A DNA stretch of 64,000 nt from Fidelibacterota bacterium SCGC AAA160-B08. GTDB lineage: Bacteria > Fidelibacterota > Marinisomatia > Marinisomatales > Marinisomataceae. Within the stretch, counting starts at the first letter, position 1. The number at the start of each line of letters is the position of its first letter. The stretch lies in contig AQSD01000002.1 in the NCBI GenBank assembly GCA_000402755.1, positions 1 through 64,000 of the forward strand, read 5' to 3'. The translations under genes and the position numbers were made by a program. Below are positions 1-9,013 of the stretch, one piece after another. The notes under the pieces were generated by a model. That model saw only the letters and a program-made list of their open reading frames with translations, had not been told where the DNA came from and did not search any database.

Positions 1-756
1 GGATGCGTCTCCTCCAAGATAGAGCTTAACTAGAATCGGAATTCCTATTATTGCAGGGCCCATAACAAATAAATTACTTAATAATGTTAAAATGATAATA
101 ACGCGAAGAGTAGCTCTTTCTTTTAAGTACTGAAGACCTTCTTTAGTCTTTTCTATTATTTTTTTAGCATTAATTTCTTCTTTTTCTACAGTATCAATGG
201 GAGCAATAGTACTAAGTGCGGCAGCAAAAAAATAAAAGAAAACACAAAAATAGAATAAATTTTCTACTGGGTAAAATGTGAGTAATTGCGCTGCAATAAT
301 TGGACCAATTAATACAGCAGTTTGCCATGAAATATTTACAATAGAGTTTGCTTTGAGAAGATTTTCTTTTTTAATCTGTGTAGGTAAATAGGCATTAAAT
401 GCCGGGACTAAAGGTAGCCCAAATCCATTATGAAAGAAGGCCAATAACATAATAAGCCAGACAGATTCAATATTATAAAAAAACAATAAAGGGATACATA
501 ATAAAACCAATCCTTGCATAATAGTAACAAAGGAAATCATCTTAGTTTTAGGAAAAAGATCTACAATAGATCCAATAAATAATCCAAAAATAATTGCAGG
601 GAAATAAGTAGTCATTGCAACAAACCCTGTAATTTTTTCAGAATTAGTCATATCTAATATGAGCCATATAAATGCAACATCATAAATAGATCTCGCAATA
701 GAGTTAACTAAAGGTACGGTCCATAAGAATATATTTACTTTTTTTTGTTTTTTCAT
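1..756 (-). CDS. MFS transporter, N-terminal part (truncated by window edge)
   Basis: Translating the minus strand gives 252 codons with no stop, running off the left edge. The product is very hydrophobic, with about six membrane segments separated by short charged loops, as in the N-terminal half of a major facilitator. The stretch around LPLVPAFNAYLPTQ followed by LLKANS resembles the MFS_3/EntS-type exporter family (Pro-Ala before a short helix and a Leu-x-x-Ala-Asn motif). The substrate cannot be told; families of this type export drugs or siderophores. The start chosen is ATG at 756, opening with MKKQKKVNIF. An in-frame ATG at 774 would add six residues but overlap the -35 of the divergent ferredoxin promoter. 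Neither start has a good Shine-Dalgarno. Confidence 0.8.
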   Translation of the reverse strand, partial: MKKQKKVNIFLWTVPLVNSIARSIYDVAFIWLILDMTNSEKITGFVAMTTYFPAIIFGLFIGSIVDLFPKTKMISFVTIMQGLVLLCIPLLFFYNIESVWLIMLLAFFHNGFGLPLVPAFNAYLPTQIKKENLLKANSIVNISWQTAVLIGPIIAAQLLTFYPVENLFYFCVFFYFFAAALSTIAPIDTVEKEEINAKKIIEKTKEGLQYLKERATLRVIIILTLLSNLFVMGPAIIGIPILVKLYLGGDAS

Positions 757-760
757 AGGG

Positions 761-789
761 TTGATTTTGAACATGAAACTACGTATAAT
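761..789 (+). promoter_or_regulatory. Sigma-70 type promoter for the ferredoxin/mrp operon
   Basis: TTGATT at 761-766 and a perfect TATAAT at 784-789 are separated by 17 bases, the ideal spacing. Transcription would begin near 796 and give a leader of about 29 bases before the ferredoxin ATG. It lies in the divergent gap beside the MFS gene. Assigned from sequence alone. Confidence 0.55.
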
Positions 790-824
790 ATGTACTCTAG
801 CAACGAAGAAAATAAAGAATATTT

Positions 825-1124
825 ATGACATATATAATTACAGACCCATGCATAGGTACATGCGATACTGCTTGTATCGAAGTATGCCCCGTAGACTGCA
901 TACATGGCCCAAATGATCCAGAGGGATCAGGCGAGGAGGCAAAAGCCCCCGATTTTGATGCTACATCAAAACAACTATTTATTAATCCAGAAGAGTGTAT
1001 TGATTGTGGAGCCTGCGAACCTGAATGTCCAGTAGATGCTATCTACGATGAAGATGAAATACCGGAAGAATATGAATCATCTATTACCAGTAATTATAAG
1101 TTTTTCGGCCAAGAAGCTCCCTGA
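825..1124 (+). CDS. Dicluster (7Fe/8Fe) ferredoxin
   Basis: A 99-residue soluble ferredoxin for low-potential electron transfer. The first cluster region carries Cys9, Cys13, Cys17, Cys21-Pro and Cys25 in the layout CIGTCDTACIEVCPVDCIHG, typical of the FdxA-like family. The second has Cys58, Cys61, Cys64 and Cys68-Pro (CIDCGACEPECP), a classic [4Fe-4S] motif. The residues between Cys9 and Cys17 decide whether the first cluster is [3Fe-4S] or [4Fe-4S]; the extra Cys13 leaves that open. The acidic tail after residue 70 is usual for the family. It is the first gene after a good promoter and lies 55 bases before the Mrp gene, so the two are probably co-transcribed. Confidence 0.93.
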   Translation: MTYIITDPCIGTCDTACIEVCPVDCIHGPNDPEGSGEEAKAPDFDATSKQLFINPEECIDCGACEPECPVDAIYDEDEIPEEYESSITSNYKFFGQEAP

Positions 1125-1179
1125 TAGATTTATATAACATTTTATAGTAGTCTTTTCTATTTTTAACTTCCTTTATTAT

Positions 1180-2283
1180 ATGATAAACAAAAATCAAATA
1201 TTACATCAACTAAAGTCAGTAAATTATCCTGGCTTCAATCGAGATATCGTTTCATTCGGGATGGTTAAAGAAATCCTAATTGATCATCAAACTATCACTA
1301 TCATGCTTTCTATTTCTTCTCAAAATGAAGAAAAAAAAGCGCAACTTATTAAAGATATAGATAAAACTATTATTGCTGAAGGTTTTGAAATTAAAATCAA
1401 AGTATTGGATCGTCCAGTTGAGACCAAGACAGTAGACACCTCAAATAAGCATCAAAATGTAGAGGGAAATATTACAAAAATTATTGCAGTAGCTAGTGGT
1501 AAGGGCGGTGTAGGTAAATCTACCATTGCACTTAATTTAGCTGCAGCCTTAACAAGCAATGGACACAAAACCGGACTACTTGATTTGGATATATATGGAC
1601 CTTCCCTTCCTCTTACTATGGGGATTCAAGGAAATCCAGAAGTAGACGAAAACCAAAAAATTATTCCTCTAGAAAAACACAATTTAAAGCTGATGAGTTT
1701 TGGCTTTATTAGCGGCAATCAAGCTCCAGTAGTATGGCGAGGGCCATTGGTAGCTAAAATGACAGAACAATTTTTCAAAGATGTCAATTGGGGAGATTTA
1801 GACTATTTAATTCTTGATTTACCCCCAGGAACGGGCGATGTTCAACTTACTCTATCTCAAAAAATTCCACTAGATGGAGCTATTATTGTTACGACACCAA
1901 ACGATATCGCGTTAACAGATGTTAGAAAAGGTGCTGACATGTTTAAGAAAGTAGATACCGAGTTATTAGGAGTTATAGAGAATATGTCTTATATGGAAAT
2001 TTCAGGAGAAACTCCTGGAAATAAAAATTCAGATATCACTATTAATGGCCAGAAAGTAAAAACCAATGAAGATGGTAAGTTCAATTTAAAATTTGATTTA
2101 TTTAAACATGGAGGAGGCCAAACGGAGAGTACCAGGCTTGACATCCCTTTATTAGCAGAAGTACCGTACTCACATAAATTGATGGAATCAATTGACAATG
2201 GTGAGCCGCTTGTTTTTTATGATAAAGAATCTCCCATATCACAAATTTTTTTAAAATTAGCTGAACAAATAGCTTCAATATGA
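1180..2283 (+). CDS. mrp: Mrp/ApbC-type P-loop ATPase, Fe-S cluster carrier family
   Basis: The 367-residue protein has an N-terminal MIP18/DUF59-like domain (about residues 1-85), then an Mrp ATPase domain. That domain shows the deviant Walker A SGKGGVGKST near residue 107, a DLDIYGPSLP switch motif and LDLPPGTGD as Walker B. The family binds and passes on Fe-S clusters as a dimer using a C-terminal CxxC. Here the region after ENMSY reads MEISGETPGNK, with about 30 extra residues and no cysteine; the whole protein contains none. Bacteroidetes-type Mrp proteins also lack the CxxC as I recall, so this may be a lineage trait. Its stop overlaps the uppS start (ATGA at 2280). Confidence 0.9.
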   Translation: MINKNQILHQLKSVNYPGFNRDIVSFGMVKEILIDHQTITIMLSISSQNEEKKAQLIKDIDKTIIAEGFEIKIKVLDRPVETKTVDTSNKHQNVEGNITKIIAVASGKGGVGKSTIALNLAAALTSNGHKTGLLDLDIYGPSLPLTMGIQGNPEVDENQKIIPLEKHNLKLMSFGFISGNQAPVVWRGPLVAKMTEQFFKDVNWGDLDYLILDLPPGTGDVQLTLSQKIPLDGAIIVTTPNDIALTDVRKGADMFKKVDTELLGVIENMSYMEISGETPGNKNSDITINGQKVKTNEDGKFNLKFDLFKHGGGQTESTRLDIPLLAEVPYSHKLMESIDNGEPLVFYDKESPISQIFLKLAEQIASI

Positions 2284-2981
2284 CCCCGGCATTAACCAAC
2301 CTCAAGCATCTTGCTATTATTATGGATGGAAATGGAAGGTGGGCAAAGGATAAAAATCTAGATCGTATAGTTGGGCACAAAGAAGGGGCTAAGTCTGCCA
2401 AAAAAATTATTGAGACTTGTTCTAATTTAAATATCAAATACCTTACTCTTTATACATTTTCAACAGAAAATTGGGATCGCCCACAATTTGAAGTAGACAG
2501 TTTAATGGCTTTGTTGAGTGGAATGCTGAATAATGAAATTAAAGAATTAGAGGGGAACAATATAGTCTTTAAGGTCGTTGGAAGAGTAGAGGATTTACCA
2601 AAAAGCGTACAAAAAATTGTTTCCAATACCGTAGAAAGAACAAAGAATAATACTGGGTTGGTTTTATCTCTTGCATTGAGTTATGGCGGTAGGCAGGAAA
2701 TTATAGATGCAATGAACAAAATACTAAAAAATAAAGAAAGTAAAATAATAGATGAAGAGATTGTAAAAAATCACTTATATTTCCCTGAAATGCCTGACCC
2801 AGATTTAATAATTAGGACGGGAGGAGAATTTAGATTAAGCAATTTTTTATTATGGCAATCTGCTTATTCAGAGATGTATATTAGTAAAAAAAATTGGCCA
2901 GATTTTAAAGAAAAAGATTTAATGACTGCGCTAGAAGATTTTAACCATAGGAACAGAACTTTTGGTAAATTAACTGATTAA
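2280..2981 (+). CDS. uppS: Isoprenyl transferase (undecaprenyl diphosphate synthase)
   Basis: Condenses isopentenyl diphosphate onto farnesyl diphosphate to make the C55 lipid carrier for peptidoglycan and for the surface glycans encoded later in the window. All cis-prenyltransferase motifs are present in 233 residues: IMDGNGRWA with the catalytic Asp16, GHKEGAKS, YTFSTENWDRP, and the C-terminal DLIIRTGGEFRLSNFLLWQS with the Arg-x-Gly-Gly-x-x-Arg-x-Ser signature. The start overlaps the mrp stop by four bases, so translation is probably coupled. bamA follows two bases after the stop. Length is normal. Confidence 0.96.
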   Translation: MTPALTNLKHLAIIMDGNGRWAKDKNLDRIVGHKEGAKSAKKIIETCSNLNIKYLTLYTFSTENWDRPQFEVDSLMALLSGMLNNEIKELEGNNIVFKVVGRVEDLPKSVQKIVSNTVERTKNNTGLVLSLALSYGGRQEIIDAMNKILKNKESKIIDEEIVKNHLYFPEMPDPDLIIRTGGEFRLSNFLLWQSAYSEMYISKKNWPDFKEKDLMTALEDFNHRNRTFGKLTD

Positions 2982-2983
2982 AT

Positions 2984-5362
2984 ATGAAAAATATATATAT
3001 AACAATAGCCTTACTATTTTTTGTGAATATTTTATATGCACAAGAAGTAACGCTTTATCGCGTAAATATTGAAGGGAATACTACTACATCAGATAAGATG
3101 ATTAAGTATTCTGCGGGCTTACGAGATGGGACACAGATTCAAAGATCAGATATTTCCACTGCACTAACAAGACTATGGGATTTAGGCCTGTTCAATGATA
3201 TTGATATTACTCTTAATAATGACTCTGAATATGGAGTTGAAATTACTATAAAGGTGGAGGAAAGCCCTACATTAAACAAAGTTTTATTTGAGGGTATTTC
3301 TGTTAGAGAGTCAAGATTTACAGAAAAAATTGAGCTAAGAATGGGACAAAGAATTCGTCCAAACTCATTGGATGCTGCGGCAAAAAAGATAACTGAAATT
3401 TATAAAGAAGATGGATATTTTGATGTAGAAGTTGATGCTAGGATAGAAGTCCCAACAGATACTTTGGTACGTACAGGCTATGCAAGAGATGTGGTTTTTG
3501 CTGTCGAAGAAAATGAAAAGTTTAGATTAAAAAATATAGAATTTGTCGGTAATGACAATTTTTCAGCACGTAAATTGAAAAAAGAATTAACTGATACCAA
3601 AGAAAGAAAATGGTGGGCTTTTTGGGTTAAAAGTTTTGATGAAAAAACATTTGAAGAAGATAAAAAGACCCTAGCACTTTTTTATCAAAATGAAGGGTAT
3701 AGAGACTTTCAGGTCATAAGCGATAGCCTTGTAGTTGATAGAGAAAATTCTGAGCTGACATTAGTACTATCTGTTGGAGAAGGAAAGCAGTACCATTATC
3801 GCAACATTACATTTGAAGGCAATGAAATCGCAGAGGAGTCTGTTCTTAAACAATTACTAAAGATTGAAAAGGGCGATGTTTACTCGAAAGAAGATTTTGA
3901 TAAACTTGTCTATGAAAATATGATGAGCGTATATCAAGACAAGGGATATATTTTCAGTAGCGTTAACCCTGAAATTGTTCCATTTGGGTCTGATTCTTTA
4001 GATGTTAATTTTGTATTTAATGAAGGTAGTAAGGTCTATATAGAAAATATTTTTGTATCAGGAAATGACAAAACCAGAGAAAATGTTATTAGACGCGAAT
4101 TAAAACTATTTCCTGGAGATGTATTTAATAAATCTAAATTAATGCGTAGTCAGCGTGATATATGGATTTTAAATTATTTTGATAATGTAGTGCCTGATGT
4201 GAACCCGATATCAGAAGACAAGGTTAATTTAGACTTTGTTGTTCAAGAAAAAAAATCAACACAAAGAATTAATGCAAATCTTGGATTCACTGGTGAGTAC
4301 GGTATCACAGGTGGAGCGGGAGTAGAATTTGATAATTTTATGGGAAGAGGTCAGAAATTTAACGTTGGTCTGAGTACGGGGACTAATTTTTCTTTATACT
4401 CTAATCAAGAGCCTTCAAAGTATAGATCTTTAAATATTAGTTTTCAAGACCCTATGATTAATGATAGTCCGTATCTAGTAGGAGCTTCAGTATTTTATTC
4501 CTACAGAGGTTCTTCTACGAATTATTATTTTCCTTTAGATTTCACAGTAGCAGGTGCAGTAGCAAGTTTTGGTAGAAGATTAGAATGGCCAGATGACTTC
4601 TTTAGAGTTATGTGGTCTGCAAAAATTATGGAAAAACAATATCAAGGGACACAAGCAGATATTGATCAATATATTGGTGGACTAGATACAACCCGAGGAA
4701 TTAGTTTTTCTCAAATGCTTTCTAGGGATAGTAGAAATAGAGCAGAATTTCCTACTGCAGGATCTCGATTTCAACTTGAAAATACATATTCAGGTGGATT
4801 TTTGGGAGGAAATGAAAACTTTCAAAAACATATCTTAGACTTAAATTGGTTTACACCCACTTTCTCTAAAGTTGTATTATATAACTCTTTCAAATTAGGT
4901 GTTATTAAAACCCTAGATGTGGGAGATGATATACAAAGTTTTGTTCCATTTGATGAAAGATTTATTATGGGAGGAAATGGGATCCCTTATGGTAATGCTT
5001 TAAGGGGATATCCAGATAATTCTATTGGACCACAAACAGCCTCTGGACAAGCTGTTGGAGGAAACTCAATGGGTAAAGTAACAACTGAATTAAGATTTCC
5101 ATTATCAGAAAATCCTGTAATATATGTAATGGCTTTTGGAGAAATGGGGAATGTATGGAATAGCTCAAAAATGTCTGAGCCGTTTTATATAGATAGAAAT
5201 GGCCCTCTTTCTATGAAAAAATCTGCCGGTGTTGGTGTTAGGTTTTTTATGCCAGGTATTGGTAAATTAGGGTTTGATATGGGATATGGATTTGACGATA
5301 TTAATGGTGATGGTAATCCACAAGGGTGGGAATATACTATCACATTTGGACAAACGTACTAA
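2984..5362 (+). CDS. bamA: Outer membrane protein assembly factor BamA
   Basis: An Omp85 insertase of 792 residues that folds beta-barrel proteins into the outer membrane. A signal peptide ends near LYAQ, leaving Gln at +1. Several POTRA domains follow to about residue 420; their starts look like LYRVNIEGN, KVLFEGI, KNIEFVGNDNF, RNITFEGNE and IENIFVSGNDK. The C-terminal half is a beta-barrel containing LRGYPDN, the loop-6 VRGY/F-type motif, and the chain ends in Tyr, the usual C-terminal barrel aromatic. A small Asp-rich DINGDGN loop lies just before the last strand. Context with a Skp-like gene and lipid A genes matches the bamA-skp-lpxD order of many Gram-negatives. Confidence 0.95.
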   Translation: MKNIYITIALLFFVNILYAQEVTLYRVNIEGNTTTSDKMIKYSAGLRDGTQIQRSDISTALTRLWDLGLFNDIDITLNNDSEYGVEITIKVEESPTLNKVLFEGISVRESRFTEKIELRMGQRIRPNSLDAAAKKITEIYKEDGYFDVEVDARIEVPTDTLVRTGYARDVVFAVEENEKFRLKNIEFVGNDNFSARKLKKELTDTKERKWWAFWVKSFDEKTFEEDKKTLALFYQNEGYRDFQVISDSLVVDRENSELTLVLSVGEGKQYHYRNITFEGNEIAEESVLKQLLKIEKGDVYSKEDFDKLVYENMMSVYQDKGYIFSSVNPEIVPFGSDSLDVNFVFNEGSKVYIENIFVSGNDKTRENVIRRELKLFPGDVFNKSKLMRSQRDIWILNYFDNVVPDVNPISEDKVNLDFVVQEKKSTQRINANLGFTGEYGITGGAGVEFDNFMGRGQKFNVGLSTGTNFSLYSNQEPSKYRSLNISFQDPMINDSPYLVGASVFYSYRGSSTNYYFPLDFTVAGAVASFGRRLEWPDDFFRVMWSAKIMEKQYQGTQADIDQYIGGLDTTRGISFSQMLSRDSRNRAEFPTAGSRFQLENTYSGGFLGGNENFQKHILDLNWFTPTFSKVVLYNSFKLGVIKTLDVGDDIQSFVPFDERFIMGGNGIPYGNALRGYPDNSIGPQTASGQAVGGNSMGKVTTELRFPLSENPVIYVMAFGEMGNVWNSSKMSEPFYIDRNGPLSMKKSAGVGVRFFMPGIGKLGFDMGYGFDDINGDGNPQGWEYTITFGQTY

Positions 5363-5375
5363 AGGAGAGAATAAA

Positions 5376-5882
5376 GTGTATAAAAAAATAGTGATGTTAT
5401 TATTATTAATTGGAGTATCATTTGCTCAAGAGAAAATTGGTGTAGTTTTTTCAGAAAAAATTAGACTTGATTTTGAAGAGTTCAAAGAAGTAGAACAACA
5501 ATTACAACTTGACCTACAAGTCATTCAAAAAGAGTATCAAACAATGGCTACCGAACTTGACAGCATGGTAAAAGAGTATGAACAACAAAGTCTTATGATG
5601 TCAGAAGAGTTAAAAAAAGCTAAAGAACAAGATATCGTAGACATGAATAACGCGATGCAAAGCTATCAACAAGCAAAAGTTGGTCCAAATGGAGAGCTTA
5701 CTAGAAAACAGCAACAATTAGAGTTTGATTTAGTTCAGAAGTTTAAAGCAGCTGTTGATGTTGTAGCCATATCAAAAGGTTATGATATTATTATGGATGG
5801 ATCTCAAGCATCTCTCTATACTAAGCCAACACATGATTTGACAGATGACGTTCTTTACGAATTAAGAAAATCAAAAGAATAA
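5376..5882 (+). CDS. OmpH/Skp-family periplasmic chaperone
   Basis: A 168-residue secreted protein that should hold unfolded outer-membrane proteins for BamA. I chose the GTG at 5376: an AGGAG Shine-Dalgarno lies about eight bases upstream (5363-5367), and it yields a clean signal peptide MYKKIVMLLLLIGVSFAQ. The longer in-frame ATG at 5274 would bury that signal inside the bamA tail. The mature part is helical and rich in Gln, Glu and Lys (about residues 35-130), the tentacle coiled coil of the family. The ending, with KGYDIIMDGSQASLYTKP then LTDDVL, is the typical OmpH core strand. Located between bamA and lpxD, the conserved position. Confidence 0.9.
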   Translation: MYKKIVMLLLLIGVSFAQEKIGVVFSEKIRLDFEEFKEVEQQLQLDLQVIQKEYQTMATELDSMVKEYEQQSLMMSEELKKAKEQDIVDMNNAMQSYQQAKVGPNGELTRKQQQLEFDLVQKFKAAVDVVAISKGYDIIMDGSQASLYTKPTHDLTDDVLYELRKSKE

Positions 5883-5896
5883 CATAGAGCTTTCTC

Positions 5897-6907
5897 TTGT
5901 TTACACTTAAACAAATTGCCTCAGAGGTAAAGGGTGTAATAGTCGGCGATAGTTCCATTATCATTACTAGCGTTGACGATATTGAAGAAGCCCTTGCTGG
6001 ATCAATATCATTTGCCTTTCTTCCAAAATATAAGAAGAGAATTATATCTTCTGAAGCATCAGCTTTTATTGTTACAAGCAAAGAAGATTTACAACAACGC
6101 CCTGGCGTTGTCGTTAAAAATCCATATCTAGCTATGATTGCAATACTAGAATTATTTTCTAAAAAGACACCTAAAGAAAATATAATCCACAATCAGACAG
6201 CTATTGCTGATTCAGCATCTTTAGGAAAAAATGTGGGGATAGCTGCATTTGCTGTAATTGGAAAAGACGTTATTGTTGGAGACAATACCATTATTGGCTC
6301 TGGCGTAAAAATTAATTCTGGAGCTATTATTGGATCAAATTCTACTTTAAAGGACAATGTAATTGTTTATGAGGATGTTGTGATTGGAGATAATACGTTA
6401 ATTCATAGTGGGTCTGTTATTGGGAGTGATGGCTTTGGATTTACTACCATCAATAAAGTCCATCATAAAATTCCCCATATCAAGAGTGTTGTTATCGGCG
6501 ATTTTGTAGAGTTGGGCGCAACTTGCACTATCGATAGAGGTTCTGTAAAGAATACTGTTATTGAGGACTATTGCAAACTAGATAATCAGGTACATATTGC
6601 ACATAATGTAAAGATTGAACAAGGATGTTTATTAGCAGGTGGAGTATTTGTTGGAGGAAGTACAGTAATTAAGGCTCATTCTATGATAGGTGGAAAGTCT
6701 GATATTGGACCTCATATTGTATTAGGAAAAGAATCAATTTTGGCTGCACGTTCTTGTGTATTAAAATCTTTAAATGGAGGAGAAATGTATGCTGGAAATC
6801 CTGCACGACCTATCAAGGAAAAACAAAAGAGAGATGCAGTATTTACAAGACTAGAATTATTAGAAAAAAGATTGAAAAAAAATGATAAAAAAACAAAGAA
6901 CAATTAA
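5897..6907 (+). CDS. lpxD: UDP-3-O-acylglucosamine N-acyltransferase
   Basis: Adds the N-linked 3-hydroxyacyl chain to UDP-3-O-acyl-glucosamine in lipid A synthesis. The 336-residue product has the N-terminal LpxD domain starting FTLKQIASEV, then a long left-handed beta-helix of hexapeptide repeats from about residue 100 (IGKDVIVGDNTIIGSG and similar). HIAHNVKIEQG holds the catalytic His. The start is a TTG at 5897; the next upstream frame codons give no ATG and the family normally begins two or three residues before FTL. The 3' end overlaps lpxC by 26 bases. Confidence 0.94.
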   Translation: MFTLKQIASEVKGVIVGDSSIIITSVDDIEEALAGSISFAFLPKYKKRIISSEASAFIVTSKEDLQQRPGVVVKNPYLAMIAILELFSKKTPKENIIHNQTAIADSASLGKNVGIAAFAVIGKDVIVGDNTIIGSGVKINSGAIIGSNSTLKDNVIVYEDVVIGDNTLIHSGSVIGSDGFGFTTINKVHHKIPHIKSVVIGDFVELGATCTIDRGSVKNTVIEDYCKLDNQVHIAHNVKIEQGCLLAGGVFVGGSTVIKAHSMIGGKSDIGPHIVLGKESILAARSCVLKSLNGGEMYAGNPARPIKEKQKRDAVFTRLELLEKRLKKNDKKTKNN

Positions 6908-7799
6908 TTATCCAGTATCCTGTACGGGAATTGGGTTACATACAGGGGTAGAGAGTACTATTACTTTTCATCCAGCTGAAGAAAATTTTGGTATCAAGTT
7001 CATGCGAAATGATCAAAAAGATCAGATTATAACGCCAGATATAGACAATGTAGTGGACTTAACTAGAGGAACTACCATTGAAGAAAATGGAGTAAGAGTT
7101 CATACCACAGAACATGTTATGTCTGCATGTGCGGGTATGGGTGTTACTAACCTTTTAATTGAGCTTAATAGTAAAGAACCTCCAGTAATGGATGGTAGTT
7201 CAAAAGATTTTGTTGCTGCGTTAAATGAAGGCCAAATTACAAAACAAGACAGTGATGTTGATTTTTTAAGAATTACTAAACCTGTTTTTTATGCTGACGA
7301 AGAAAAAGATGTTGAAGTATTTGCTGTACCATATGATGGATTTAAAACAACTTTTACTATTCAATATGATTTAGATGCACTAGATGTACAATATAGTTCT
7401 GTACAAAATATGTATACTAATTATGAAAAACAGATTGCACCAGCACGTACATTTTGCTTATTAAGTGAAGTAGCACAGCTAGAAAAACAGGGATTGATTA
7501 AGGGCGGCAACCTAGGTAATGCTGTTATTATTGTTGATACAGATATAAATGACCAACAAGTAAAATTCTTTCGAAAAAGATTTGGAATTAAATTTTATGA
7601 AGGGACTAGAGGTTTATATAAATCACAAATTTTACGATTTAAGAATGAACCGGTCAGACATAAAACATTAGACTTAGTGGGTGATCTTGCGCTATTAGGT
7701 AAGCCAATTTTAGGACATATTACTGCAATCAAAAGTGGGCATAAAGGCAATGTTGAATTTGCAAAATTATTGCGAAAAGAATTTAAGGATCAATTTTAA
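6882..7799 (+). CDS. lpxC: UDP-3-O-acyl-N-acetylglucosamine deacetylase
   Basis: The committed zinc-dependent deacetylase of lipid A synthesis, 305 residues. Zinc ligands are visible as His78 (TTEHVMSA) and His260/Asp264 (RHKTLDLVGD), and the general acid-base His is in SGHKGN near 287. The DGSS motif after PPVM is also conserved. The chain stops at the normal LpxC length. Its TAA is followed directly by the fabZ ATG, with no spacer. In Bacteroidetes the same two activities are fused into one polypeptide, so the unfused but abutting arrangement is informative about lineage. Confidence 0.95.
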   Translation: MIKKQRTINYPVSCTGIGLHTGVESTITFHPAEENFGIKFMRNDQKDQIITPDIDNVVDLTRGTTIEENGVRVHTTEHVMSACAGMGVTNLLIELNSKEPPVMDGSSKDFVAALNEGQITKQDSDVDFLRITKPVFYADEEKDVEVFAVPYDGFKTTFTIQYDLDALDVQYSSVQNMYTNYEKQIAPARTFCLLSEVAQLEKQGLIKGGNLGNAVIIVDTDINDQQVKFFRKRFGIKFYEGTRGLYKSQILRFKNEPVRHKTLDLVGDLALLGKPILGHITAIKSGHKGNVEFAKLLRKEFKDQF

Positions 7800-8240
7800 A
7801 TGAATGATATTAACTACATATTAGATGTAATGCCGCATCGTTATCCATTTTTAATGGTTGATCGTATTATTGAACATAAAAAAAAAGAAAGCATCAGAAC
7901 TCTCAAGAATGTTTCTATAAATGAGCCTTATTTCCAAGGACATTTTCCTACAAGGCCTATAATGCCAGGTGTTTTAATTTTAGAGGCCATTGCACAGTCA
8001 GGATGTTTATTGATGGTAGATTTCATGGAAGATCCATCTAAAAAACTAGTATTTATGTCAAAAGTATTAAGTTATAAAATATATGATAACGTAATCCCTG
8101 GAGATCAGTTATTTATTGAAGCAAAATTATTACAGCACAAATTAGGTTCTTTTAAATTTGCTGCTACATGCTTTGTAAAAGATAAAAAAATAGCGTCAAC
8201 GGAATTTTTTGCCACAATAGTAGATAAAGAAAATGAATAA
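7800..8240 (+). CDS. fabZ: 3-hydroxyacyl-ACP dehydratase FabZ
   Basis: A hot-dog-fold dehydratase that removes water from 3-hydroxyacyl-ACP and so competes with the Lpx acyltransferases for the same substrate pool. The 146-residue sequence has MPHRYPFLMVDRI at the N-terminus, the catalytic His48 in QGHFP, and the catalytic Glu62 in PGVLILEAIAQ. It starts immediately after the lpxC stop and its end overlaps lpxA by eight bases, so it is in the middle of a tightly coupled lipid A operon. Confidence 0.96.
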   Translation: MNDINYILDVMPHRYPFLMVDRIIEHKKKESIRTLKNVSINEPYFQGHFPTRPIMPGVLILEAIAQSGCLLMVDFMEDPSKKLVFMSKVLSYKIYDNVIPGDQLFIEAKLLQHKLGSFKFAATCFVKDKKIASTEFFATIVDKENE

Positions 8241-9003
8241 GATACATCCAACAAATATTATAGCAGATTCAGCAAAAATTGGTAATAATGTAACGATAGG
8301 AGCCTACAACGTTATTGAAGATGATGTTATCATTGGTAATAATGTAACTATCGGTAATTTTAATACCATTGGCCAGTATACAGAGATTGGCGATGAATCT
8401 AGTATTGTTCATAATAGTAGTATTGGGGCTATACCTCAGGATAAAAAATTTGGTGGAGAAAAAACAAAGCTTATAATTGGTAAACGTACAATTATTAGAG
8501 AGTTTGTTACATTAAATCGCGGAACAAAGGCTACAGGAGAAACTAATATCGGAGACGATGTTCTAATAATGACAGGTGTTCATGTTGCCCATGATTGCAT
8601 TATTGGGAATAATGCTATTTTAGTAAATTTAGTAACTTTAGGCGGACATGTTGAAGTTGGTGACTGGGCTATTCTAGGCGGTGTTACCAGTGTACATCAA
8701 TTCTGTAAAATTGGAAAACATGTAATGCTTGCAGCAAATTCAAAAGTTGTTCAAGATGTTCCTCCATATATTTTAGGAGGAAAACATCCTCTTCGATATG
8801 CAGGAATTAATGCATTAGGTTTATCTAGAAGAGGATTTAGCGATCAAGATAAAGCTATAATTAAAAAAGTTTATCGTTATTATTTTAGGTCTGAATTAAA
8901 TCCAGCTATTTCGCTTAAAAAAATAAAAGAAGAATTTCAAAACAATGAACATGTTGATGAAATTATTAATTTTATGGAAAAAAGTGATAGAGGAATTATT
9001 TAA
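8233..9003 (+). CDS. lpxA: UDP-N-acetylglucosamine O-acyltransferase
   Basis: First step of lipid A synthesis: transfers 3-hydroxyacyl from ACP to the 3-OH of UDP-GlcNAc. The 256-residue protein begins with IHPTNIIADSAKIG and is built of hexapeptide repeats (IGNNVTIG, IGDDVLIMTG) forming a beta-helix. The catalytic His120 is in the HVAHDC motif, and QFCKIGKHVMLAANSKV matches the conserved later coils. A helical C-terminal domain (about 190-256) follows. It overlaps the fabZ stop by eight bases. lpxB and lpxK are not in the window. Confidence 0.95.
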   Translation: MNKIHPTNIIADSAKIGNNVTIGAYNVIEDDVIIGNNVTIGNFNTIGQYTEIGDESSIVHNSSIGAIPQDKKFGGEKTKLIIGKRTIIREFVTLNRGTKATGETNIGDDVLIMTGVHVAHDCIIGNNAILVNLVTLGGHVEVGDWAILGGVTSVHQFCKIGKHVMLAANSKVVQDVPPYILGGKHPLRYAGINALGLSRRGFSDQDKAIIKKVYRYYFRSELNPAISLKKIKEEFQNNEHVDEIINFMEKSDRGII

Positions 9004-9013
9004 TATAGCTTCA

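Noticed and set aside
5274..5375. Upstream ATG for the Skp-like gene
   Set aside because: It overlaps bamA and buries the signal peptide; GTG 5376 has a proper Shine-Dalgarno.
8945..9013. Long N-terminal extension of dxr
   Set aside because: It re-reads the lpxA 3' end in another frame; the Rossmann start at 9014 fits the family.
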